A stretch of DNA of 64,000 bases from Diprion similis (taxonomy: Eukaryota; Arthropoda; Insecta; Hymenoptera; Diprionidae): the NCBI RefSeq assembly GCF_021155765.1, contig NC_060106.1, positions 18,254,031 to 18,318,030 on the forward strand, read 5' to 3'. The notes beneath the pieces are model-generated. The model was not told the origin of the DNA. It was given only the letters and a program-made list of their open reading frames with translations, and made no database searches. Positions 54,156 through 64,000 of this stretch are shown here, piece after piece; position 1 is the first letter of the stretch; every line of letters starts with the position of its first letter. A program made the position numbers and the translations under genes.

Positions 54156-57100
54156 TCAGTTGGTCTTCTTGGAGTCTGTCTTTTCATCTTTTGTTTGGCC
54201 CCGTCCAAGTAATTTTGCCAACGAGTCCCAGATTCCTCCCATGAAAAGAGCGCAAAATAGGTTTTCAAAGGGAACAAAGGGATCGTGGATACCGAGTAGG
54301 ATAGAAGACAGCTGTTAACAGAGACAGAAGAATAAAAATAATGCAGATGAACAACACAGTACTGGCTTAACTTAAAATTACAAACGATTGAATTCAAAAA
54401 TCGTGTAAATATAGTACGACAAATATAAAGTAAGTGTTTGCTGCGTACCTTGAAGTAAACGAAGAAGATTACAATGCCGAAGTAAACAAGAGCATGGGGT
54501 GCAGAAATGATGTCAGTTTTCTTATCAAGCACAAATATGATCGAGGCAACCATAGATGCTTTTGTCGGGCTAATGGAGTAACAGAAAAGTATTGGCATTA
54601 GAGTGTAAACTATTTACATTCCAAATTTTATAGTAGCATACATCGGAAGATTGTAAGATAAATTAAGAGGTCATAAACTCACAAACTAGGCTGCATGAAT
54701 TCCATAGCCGTTGGAGTCCAAACACCACGAATAAGTCGCTCAAACAATTTAGTGAATCCGGCACCGTTACCTAGTTTTGAATTCATACATATATTAGCAC
54801 GTTGCAATTAAGTTTTTTGATATTAATGAATTTAATGTTCTAACCAAGTGCACCAAAAATCTTTTAAGGTGTACCTTTTAGTGTTCCAATGAGAATCATT
54901 ATAAGATAAGCATTTGGATATAGTTTCCCTGCGTGTGTAACACCGTCATAGACTTTTTTACACCTGTGGAGTAATATAAATTGTCAACGTTATGTATAAA
55001 TGTTGTAATGCATCGGTAAAAATAGAATTCCTATTTTTATTTACCTGTATATCTCCTTCATAGCTGAACATATTATTTTTACTGGCAGGAATTTCGCTAC
55101 TTTATACCCGACATCAAATGGTGTGTAAAATATTACATACCTAAAAAAGAATTAATTACTTTTAATAACGATGAATTGATTAGAATTCAAATTTTTAGAG
55201 ATTGCTATGTGAAAAATTTAGGAAAGTGTGACATTATGTAACGATAAATGAAATTATGGAATTTGAGTGAGTTACCAGACGACGGTGGCGACTACTAATT
55301 GTGGGGTGTTTTTGAGGGGAGCAAGAACTGGCTCTCCAAGTAAACCATTGCACAGCATGCCACCAGCAAAAACAACCAGCATCGTTGACAGCCAGCATGA
55401 TAGCGGATGTTTCCTTGAAAATGCTTGCGCTCCTGTAAAAATGAGGATCAAATGATGATTGTGTACAATATTTTTTATTTTTGTTACCATTATTCGATAA
55501 TGTAGAGCAAAGTTAATTTTCTTCATAATATTTTCGTAGCATTTATGATCTTATCACAAAGGCATGGAATATAATTAAGTATCATTATGCTAGTAGAGAA
55601 ATTCCAGGGTGTAGATAATCTTCAAGTATAACATATACGTATATTTTCGTATTTCTACCGAGTGCAACATATCAAGTGGGTCAAACAGAATCCTTACAAA
55701 CGTGGTTGTCCCTGGTTCTTTAAACGTATCAATGCATTTAGTTACAAATACATACTGCACGTCTAACTGATCTAGTGAAGAATTTCTGTGGGGAATAGCA
55801 AGCTGCCGGCCAGACTTCTTATCTACCTAAATTTGTAATTATGCTATCTGTGTGCTATCGAATGATGAATTGTCACGAAATCCTGATCCATCCATTAAAT
55901 ATATTTTCACGTAAGCGGAACCAAAGTTTTGCAATCTTATTTTCTGGACTAGCCATCTAGTTCACCCTTCAAATATTTAGGTACGACTGGTAGATAACTG
56001 GTATATCTACCAGTCTTTATTCAATCATTACCGTCTGAATCAATATCACCAATATTAATGCCGTTCAGGCCGGATTCAGATACAGGTATTGATCGGATAC
56101 TCATGCAGTTAGGTGACTAGCTTTGTGTGATAGCTAAATTTATGTGTTCGAGTGAAACTTCATGATGTAAAAATGTGCGGGCTTGAAATTAATATTCCCG
56201 TAGCATGAAATACTGGAGTGAAAATTTACTTATTAATTCGTCCAATTACAACTTGTTTTTTATCATCTAACGAATGAATGTTGGCCATGTCAATTTCCTT
56301 TAACCTTCGAAGAATCATTGTTATTTATCTGGTTGAATAGGTTCTGAGGTATCTCAACTAATCAATGCCATTCACGCTTCACCGCACAATACTTTCCAAC
56401 TTGCGGTGGGAATATTTGTTCTTTTAAGAAAACTTTGGATGCAATAAAACGTGAAGGGTATATTTATACAGACATTCCGATCGAACTGTAAGATTTTACT
56501 GACTGTAAACTATTTTGGTACAAGGAAAATCGATAGAAGTAGAAAATTTTGTAATTTTCTTGAAGACTCTGTAGGATTGACGAAATGAAATTTGAAAGGA
56601 CACTGAAATTTTATTGTTTGTTATTAGCTTTCGGGTGACTCTAATCATTCAGTGCCACATTTCGGGTGGCTCAGAGTCGTCTCCTACATTCCACACGAAA
56701 ATAGAACAGCTAGGTTCTCTCGGTTAACATTGGGATACGTTAATATTAATTGTGATTTTAGCTGCCAAGAGTTGCTCTAACTGAACACGTGTGAACACGT
56801 GCCAGACGCATGTGAATCTTTCCTCTCACCAGTTTCCGAGTTTCGAAAAAAGCCTCTAACATACATTACAGATGGTCATTTCACCATTTCACCAACGCAA
56901 CGCGAATTAGGTGGATAAGGGAACGTGACAAGAGACAAATTTAATCGTGAAAGTAAAAATGATTACTTGCATAATAATTCAAATACTGACAATTTCATTC
57001 CCTATACTTTGATTCATGGTTTCAATTATTTCTTTTGCTTCCAGACTTACACAGAATCGACCCCTTGCTAAACCCAGAAATTGTAGTAACTCTTTCAAGG

Positions 57101-58039
57101 TCTCCGATATCTTTCTTTTAATAGAATTCAGCTAATCTAAAATTACAAAGTTAAGCTCTAACTGTCGTGCTACATTATTTATATATTTTCACATCCAAAT
57201 AAACCATTCTGACGCATTGAGTAAGTGCAAGAGAACGTATGAATCTCAACTGATATCTGCACAATTTAATCTATGATGAAATAATTAAACATCGACTAAG
57301 GAATGTAATAATTTATATAGCATGATCGATAATCAAACTCGTGTCCAGTAACAATGATATCAAATGTCGAAAGAATGAAAAAAAAATAATAAAAATCGAT
57401 GAAGGGTATATAATCTGTAATCCAAAAAGAAAAAGAGGAAAGGAACAATACAATTTGTTTTGCTGAAACGAAAGCAACAATTCACAATCGTAAAATAGGT
57501 ATGTCGAATTTTATCTAGAGCAAGAATATCCGTGTTAATGTATGCATTTATTTAGATTATAAAGTAGATAGCAATCGAGTGCCAACCGCATCGTATGTAT
57601 TTAGAAAATAAAAATAAAATCAAACGGGAATATAGCAAGAGAGAAAAAGAGAGCCCACACAATGACGATAACAAGCGTCAAGGTTGGAGAAAATCGGCGA
57701 TTTCGCAAGAATGATATTTTTCGCATAGAATTCAGAAATTTTTTTCGGATAAGAATAAGATCCTGGTGATTATAATGTACAGGTCAACGACCACGCAGGG
57801 TCCAAATGAATACAAGTACCGCAGGCGTACGTATTTAAATACGTACCGCACATACATACATCGGGTGAGATCTCTAGATAGGAGCTGAGGGCTTTAAATA
57901 TAGAATAGGTGGGCTTACCGGGTCCTAGGTCTTCCCTGACATGCAACGCGCACAGTACACAGTGTGCAATGTCAAAGTACGGGAACATTTTTAATTTAAT
58001 GACCTGATTGGCCATGTCTAGGAAAGCTTCGGGATCCAT
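54156..58039 (-). CDS. TMEM38: Trimeric intracellular cation channel TRIC (TMEM38 family), 7 exons
   Basis: Exons 58039-57919, 55432-55276, 55140-55045, 54963-54875, 54770-54683, 54569-54449 and 54311-54156 encode 275 residues, the usual TRIC length. Several hydrophobic segments are visible, including STMLVVFAGGMLCNGLLG, AYLIMILIGTLKGNGAGF and ALVYFGIVIFFVYF. KEIYRCKKVYDGV after the third segment is the basic phospholipid-binding loop region of the family, and the C-terminus is lysine-rich (TKDEKTDSKKTN). Known role: homotrimeric potassium channel of the ER/SR giving counter-current for calcium release. Intron 1 is about 2.5 kb and the others short. The start is the first Met, MDPEAFLDMANQVIKLKMFP, which matches TRIC N-termini. 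Confidence 0.93.
55433..57918 (-). other. Intron 1 of the TRIC gene
   Basis: 2.5 kb of AT-rich DNA. No exon, repeat family or RNA gene was recognised in it. Confidence 0.6.
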
Positions 58040-59649
58040 GATTTCGTGTTTTATCTCTATTCCCGGTGGATGAATAGTTTTTTTACTAAATCTTGGAAAT
58101 TAGCCGAAAAAACTTGATGAGAAAAAAAAATAAGTCTCTTATCAAAAAAACACACCCGAGCGCCCGCGCGCTGTCTGCTACGCTGCCACTACGCCGTCTG
58201 CTAGTTGTCTGCTCGTCGTCTGCTAGAGGATATGAAAGTATAGTTCGTTTCCACCGTTTCCACCGCCATTTCACAGACAGCGCCACCATCGGTCAAATTT
58301 TCAACTACCGACCGCGCTCTTTTCTTGCTTTATTCAATCTCTGCGCCATTCTGCGCGCTTCACTTTCCAAATCTATGTTACGTCATATTTACACAATGTA
58401 TATAGTATGTACAACAAATCTGCGCGCGAGGTTGAATGGAAGAATTCAACGTAGAAGATTGCTCTAGTGGCCATATCGTTTCGAACACAGCGCCGAGTGG
58501 AGCGATAAAATTTTTTAACCTCTATACCTATAAGTGAGACCCCCGGTCTCGTGATGTAGCCCAACCTGCTTGGTACTAGGTATGTAGTACATACATACGT
58601 ATCATATGATTCATATGCGCAGTTAGCACACCATGCGTACTGCAGGCAAATCCTGCATAGAGATAGAATGACTGCATGAGCACCGCAGTCGCCGCGCCGC
58701 TGCCTCCGCGCCGAGTCGTTGATTCTGTTATGTCATTTATCGAGCAGGGTGCACAGACCTGCAGTTCGTTACTTCGGTGTTGATCGAGCGAGCCGTTTGT
58801 TCGCATCTATAAATGTAATATATAAAGTAAAGAAGGTTACGTACCTATTAATAGTTTATCTGTAGATCAATTTTTTTTTTATAAATTACGGTATGCGCAC
58901 TGTGGTATAATCTGTAATACGTCGCTCGCGAAATAATCACTCACAATCGGAATTGTTAATAAGCGATCCGCGTGGTTGGTATTACGTACTGTATAATTGT
59001 TTGCACATACACAACTGCGTAATCAACGTGAATCGTGATCACGAAGGGAAAATTGAAATGTTTAATGTTGATCGATTCGTCGTTCTTAATAACAAACATG
59101 TTTTTTCGAATAGCGTTATACGCGCGCATTTTGCACGCGGCTCTCACCCCTTATCTCATTTTACGTGCAGTATTACAAATCGAACGATTAACTTACCTTT
59201 TGTCCCACATAAATACCTGTGCGATAAAGCCTGATGAGCTGTTTATTTGATTTTTCATTTTCATACAAACGATTTCTTATTTATCGTTTAGACGCTGTGT
59301 GGATGGAACGTTATGAGCGAGAGAAAAGTTTGACAGTTCATTCGAATTTTGTCGAAATCCCAGACACTGCACACCGAAAAGGCGACGTCCGATAATCTTT
59401 GTCAGCATTTCACGTCGGTGTTAAGCTCTTACATTATTGCTTCTCACATAGAGTGACCATGGCAAGTATAATGTTTATTCATAAGTCGTTTAACGTCAGC
59501 AAAAAGTAATCGCGAGTCATTCATAACCTCGGGCGATGCGAAAATGCTTAAATGCATACAGAGTAGTTTAAAAATATTAAAGTGAAATTATTCAAGTTTC
59601 TACCGACTCTCTAATTTTTAACTAATTTTTTTTCTCTCATTGACAAAGA
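58040..59649. promoter_or_regulatory. Divergent intergenic region, TRIC / ERMP1
   Basis: 1.6 kb between opposite start codons. The first 250 bp next to TRIC are richer in CpG (CCGAGCGCCCGCGCGCTG near 58148) and a second GC-rich patch lies at 58680-58750; both are candidate core-promoter or 5' UTR regions. Nothing coding recognised. Confidence 0.5.
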
Positions 59650-62600
59650 ATGCCTGGAGTAACGATTCCTTTTCAGAACGATGGAGTCAGGCTTCGCGTT
59701 CACCCGTCAAAGGAAATATCAGATGCAGTATTTTACTCGAAGAAAAGGCAATCGAGAACGCTTGAGACGCTGATTGAAACGCAGCATTTGTTGTACCTGC
59801 TGTTATGCCTTTTGGCAGTTTCCCTGACGGTGATTATCTTGGAAAAGAAATTGCCAGAACCTTTGTTGACTGACACCGAAGGCCTTTATCCTGAAAAATT
59901 TGTCGCTGAGAGAGCGAGAAACAATCTAGTCAAGTTGACTAAAATTGGCCCTCGGATAACTGGCAGCTATGAGAACGAGGTCACGGCTGTTGATTTTTTG
60001 AAGACTGAAATTCAAAACGTTGTCAAAGACGCTCATATCAGTCATGAAATTCAAGTTGACATCACTAAACATAGCGGTGCATTTTCGTTAACTTTCCTAG
60101 ATGGGATGACCAATGTTTATAGAAATGTTCAAAATGTTATTGTTAAAGTTGGCTCGAGAATCAATTCGAAACACAGCTTGTTGGTTAACTGTCATTTTGA
60201 TACTTTTCCCGAGAGCCCTGGTGAGTTCTTATTCGTATAAGATATTTGATGGATTTCCAATTTAACTATTGAGAACGTTATGCGTTAGTTTGGGTTGAAC
60301 TGAAACGTATTATTGCTTCAAATGTACAATTATTTGATTTTGTTTTCTTGCCAAGAATCGCTAAACATGATTTTTTTATTTGCTTGCTTGATAAATCTTG
60401 TATCTTGTCATTTTTTCAGACTTCGATGATCAATAGATATTTTGTTAACATCTTGTGTACAGACAAAGTCAAGAATACATCATTTTCTATGATCATTCTA
60501 AATCAGTAATTTAATTCAAATCTGAATTTAAATTTGAATCTGAGAGTTGAAAAATTTTTAAAACCATCTATGCAGATACTTTTTCAACTTTGGTTTTACT
60601 TGTCCCGTTTTCTTAATGGAAAAATATGTAGAAGACTTCATGAAGGATATTTAGTATTTATTAGGATATGTTATGACCGTGTCATAAAAACCTCATTCTT
60701 GGGTTGAGAGTTAAATAGTAATAAAAAATGAATTCAATCATTGTTCAAGGCCTGATTTTATGACCATTAATATTTCCTTCTCCGCAGTCGACCTTGGTTA
60801 AATACGTTTAGCTGAATTACTCTTCTTTTAAACGATCACTTGATCAATTTGACCTCTTAAATTTAAACTTTGATTTTACAAAAAAATTGGCTCATCTAAA
60901 ATATTAAATTATTCATTCAACTCAGCTAATAGCCCTGCGTAAATTGAATAAATTGCACCAAAAAATGGCAACCTAAACCAAAATATAAATATTTTATATC
61001 ATACTTTTGATAATTCTTTGAAAAATTAATTCATAGCTGTATAAACTGTATAGGTGGTTCAGATGACGGTGCTGGATGTGCTGTAATGTTGGAGATGTTG
61101 AGAATAATAGCTCAAAGTCCAAAGATATTAAAGCACAATATTATATTTCTATTTAACGGTGCTGAAGAAAATTTGATGCAGGTTTGGACAAATTATTCAA
61201 TTCCATTTCGCCACATACAGGAAACATATTGGTCGTATAAATATGTGACAGAAATATTTTCAACTCATATCATAATTTCAGGCATCTCATGGTTTTATAA
61301 CGCAGCACAAATGGGCAAACGAAGTAAAGTCTTTCATAAATTTAGAAGCCTGTGGAGCAGGCGGACGTGAATTATTGTTTCAAGCTGGTCCTGACAATCC
61401 TTGGATTTTGGAAGTAAGAATTGAAAATATAATTGAACAACCGAAAACCCATTATCACGCATTTTTTTACACAGTTCACATATTTTTCAGGTTTACGCTG
61501 AGTCTGTCCCATATCCATACGCTTCATCATTAGCACAAGAAATATTTCAGAGCGGAGTCATCCCTGGAGATACTGATTTCCGGATATTTCGAGACTTTGG
61601 AAAAGTTTCTGGTATGAAATCTAATATTGCATAATATCTCTTGTAACATTTTTTACCTATCTTGAAAAATAGCTCTGAAATTTTCATAAATATAAATTAT
61701 TTCCTATTTGCTGAAAATCAAAAACTACTTATTGCCAAGAATTAACTTCTTGAAAATAAGAATTAAACTTTTTTTTAAGATTTGCTATGTTTTGTGTTCT
61801 CGAAAAAAAAATCAAGCCGATATATTTGATTTGTATCAGTATTTCAGCTCTACATGTAATTCTGATGCTTCTCTTCAACAGGTCTTGATTTTGCGTGGTC
61901 AACTAATGGGTATGTCTATCATACAAGGTTTGATAACGTAGATCAAGTGCCACTAGGTTCCCTGCAAAGAACTGGAGACAACATCTTGGCATTAGTGCGT
62001 GGAATAACGGCTGGTCACTATCTTTCTGACATAGTAATGAATCATCAAAAAGGAAGTCTAGTATTCTTCGATTTCTTGGGTGCATTTGTAGTTAGATGGC
62101 CAGAGTATCTAGCAAGTACTATTAATATCGCTGGTATTTTGACTGGACTTTACTCCATTTACGTCAACATGGAAACTGCTCGTAAATTGGGTGAGACAAA
62201 AAAAAAATAAGAAATTATTACAGTAAATTTTTTACCTAATTACTTGATGTGGAATTTTGATGGAATGTTAATAGTTCCGTGTACTCAACAATTACAGGGT
62301 GGCCATAAATTCTGGAAATGTGGAAAACATCGAAAAGTCAGGGAAATGTCAGGGCATTTTACACAAGTCAGGGAATTTCTTTTATGGACAAATAAACCTC
62401 ACAAATAAGGGGGTAATTAAGGATAAGCCTGAAAAATTAATCTCGAACGATTTTCAATCCACTGTATTTCCTTAATCTCGCTACTTTTGATTACTCTTAC
62501 ACTTTTCAACTGGAACATGAAATAGTTGAAATCCAAAGATTGTCTATTGATTTGAAAATTTGAAATTTTATTCAATTTTCTTCAACTTCGTAAATTTAAT

Positions 62601-64000
62601 CTAATTTCCGTAAAATAGTCAGGAAGACAGTCGATTCTTGGTACTAGAGAAGCTGGAGAGTAAAAAAATATTGAATTACAAATTTTTATGGCCACCTCGG
62701 TAATCTACTCAATTTTGTAAGAAACCGTCTCTATTTCAGATCTGAGGCATTCAGTCTACATTAAACAATTGGCACTGTCTGTGTTGGCTGTGATTGGTTC
62801 CTATATATTCTCAATGATCTCTGTAACAATGGTGGCGGTCTTTCTGACTCACCTTGGAAAAGTCATGAGCTGGTATGCCAGACCGGCATGGTTATTTTTT
62901 CTGTACATTTGTCCGACCATATTCTCATCCCTGGCGTTCTTTTTAGCTGTTGGTAATCATCAAAAAAAGGTATGTGCCACAAATTGGGCTAATTGAAAAT
63001 GCCATTGAAAACATCCACTTAGATTTTTATCAGGTCTTTTCAAGGAATCAACAAATTGAAACCAATGTGCGTGTAGAGCTGTGCACTATCTAGATTATCA
63101 ACTAATTGCATGCGTTTAGTCATTAAATGAAGATTAAATCGTTGAAGAAGAATTCAAAATTCATAATTGATATTTTCAGGAAAATATCACTCCATGGATG
63201 CTTTATTACTTGTATTTCGATGCGTATAACTTACTATGGATTACAGTTTTGTCTACCTGTGTTATACTGCGACTCAGATCTGGATTTATACCTTTACATT
63301 GGGTGATATTTCCTTCTATAGGCAATATAGTAAGAGAGAAATTTTTCAAGAGATGGAGAGGTGAGCTGTATACATTAAAATAGGAAGTTTCTTGTAGCGT
63401 AGAATTTACCTAGTAGAAATAGAAGGTATTTTATGCCATTAGTTACAAAATGTGAATGCAATAAGAGCACCTAGAATCCTATAAGTATTTGACTTCACTG
63501 CAACACTTCAACTAATTCACCGTACTTTTTTCTTATTGTAGATGGAAAATGGTTGCTGTACCACATGGGTGTGATTAGTTTGCCTTACATACAGTCGTTT
63601 TACTTGACACTAGGCGCGCTCTACCTTTTTATTCCAATTATGGGTCGATCTGGTGCTGGTATTAACTCCGAAATCGCTATTGCGAATATGATATCGTTTA
63701 TATTCTGTCTCCTCCTGAGTTTTACTGTACGTTCAAAAGTTATTTATGTCCCATACAAATTGCACCCTTCATTATGCGTTTCAGTCGAAAATGGCAAATA
63801 GAAATTTGATAAACTGTATTTCTGCACGTATTTACTTTTTGTTTATACCTGTATTAAATCATCTGCTCTCATGCTCCTTGTGATGTTTAGGTATACACTT
63901 TGTACTGAATAGCAAACGTTTACACAGAACTTGTATTGTATTTTCAGCTACCCATAGTATTCGTGGTGAAAAATGCAGGCAGAGTAATCAGCATTATGAT
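59650..64000 (+). CDS. ERMP1: Endoplasmic reticulum metallopeptidase 1 (M28 family), 3' end cut by window
   Basis: Exons 59650-60220, 61054-61181, 61282-61413, 61491-61611, 61882-62190, 62740-62969, 63180-63360, 63542-63726 and 63948-64000 give 636 residues of an expected roughly 900. One transmembrane helix (residues about 47-66) precedes a lumenal M28 peptidase domain. Zinc/catalytic motifs are His182 and Asp184 ([10 protein letters not shown]), the Asp pair 194-195 (GSDDGAG), the catalytic Glu pair 228-229 (NGAEEN) and His331 (VYHTRFDN). All expected residues look present. From residue about 370 on there is a series of membrane helices, as in ERMP1. Known role: ER membrane zinc aminopeptidase-like protein, linked to ER stress and, in rats, ovarian follicle development. 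Phases are consistent at all eight introns. Confidence 0.93.
62296..62698. mobile_element. MITE in an ERMP1 intron, CAGGGTGGCCATAAATT ends
   Basis: The left end CAGGGTGGCCATAAATTCTG is mirrored on the right by AAATTTTTATGGCCACCT. Inside, GTCAGGGAAATGTCAGGG and AAGTCAGGGAATTTC echo the element at 19795-20034, suggesting one family. About 400 bp, non-coding. Confidence 0.72.

Noticed and set aside
59650-60240. ERMP1 as a single-exon truncated gene ending at 60240
   Set aside because: The frame runs into an intron at 60221; the next exon at 61054 restores the M28 GSDDGAG motif.

Overview
This window is insect nuclear DNA. Genes are split by short introns with GT-AG ends, exons are GC-richer than their surroundings, and introns and intergenic DNA are AT-rich and full of microsatellites and fold-back (MITE-like) repeats. 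The best matches I recognise are arthropod forms of conserved genes: brachyenteron, parkin with the fly-type N-terminus, FNIP, DNAJB13, TMEM38/TRIC and ERMP1. Gene content and style suggest a hymenopteran, perhaps a sawfly, but the species is a guess. All gene models were spliced by hand from the sequence. In every model the exon phases agree and the coding length is a multiple of three (the ERMP1 model is cut by the window end).

Layout. 667-6058 (-): folliculin-interacting protein, 12 exons. 6948-9598 (-): DNAJB13-type axonemal J-protein, 6 exons, with a degenerate HPD motif. 10163-34728 (+): a large SOX-like HMG-box gene with 10 main-chain exons. It also has an internal alternative first exon (18530-18713) whose phase would give a protein without the HMG-box core, and an alternative 3' end (26017-26310). 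Its introns hold most of the mobile-element relics. 34729-39460: repeat-rich intergenic DNA. 39461-44782 (+): the T-box factor brachyenteron/Brachyury. 46896-49303 (-): parkin, complete in 8 exons. 50655-52696 (+): a MADF-domain protein of unknown function. 54156-58039 (-): TRIC cation channel (TMEM38). 59650-64000 (+): ERMP1, an M28 ER metallopeptidase, cut by the window edge.

Relationships. Three gene pairs are head-to-head and could share regulatory DNA: DNAJB13/HMG (564 bp apart), parkin/MADF (about 1.35 kb) and TRIC/ERMP1 (about 1.6 kb). FNIP (mTORC1/AMPK signalling), parkin (mitophagy), TRIC (ER potassium counter-current) and ERMP1 (ER protease) are housekeeping or organelle-stress genes. 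Brachyenteron and the HMG gene are developmental regulators with large flanks. No tRNA, rRNA, CRISPR array or intact transposase gene was seen.

The most unusual material is the HMG-box gene, which combines a divergent box, an alternative HMG-less start and an alternative C-terminus. Next comes the set of at least nine fold-back elements from several families, mostly in its introns and in intergenic DNA.
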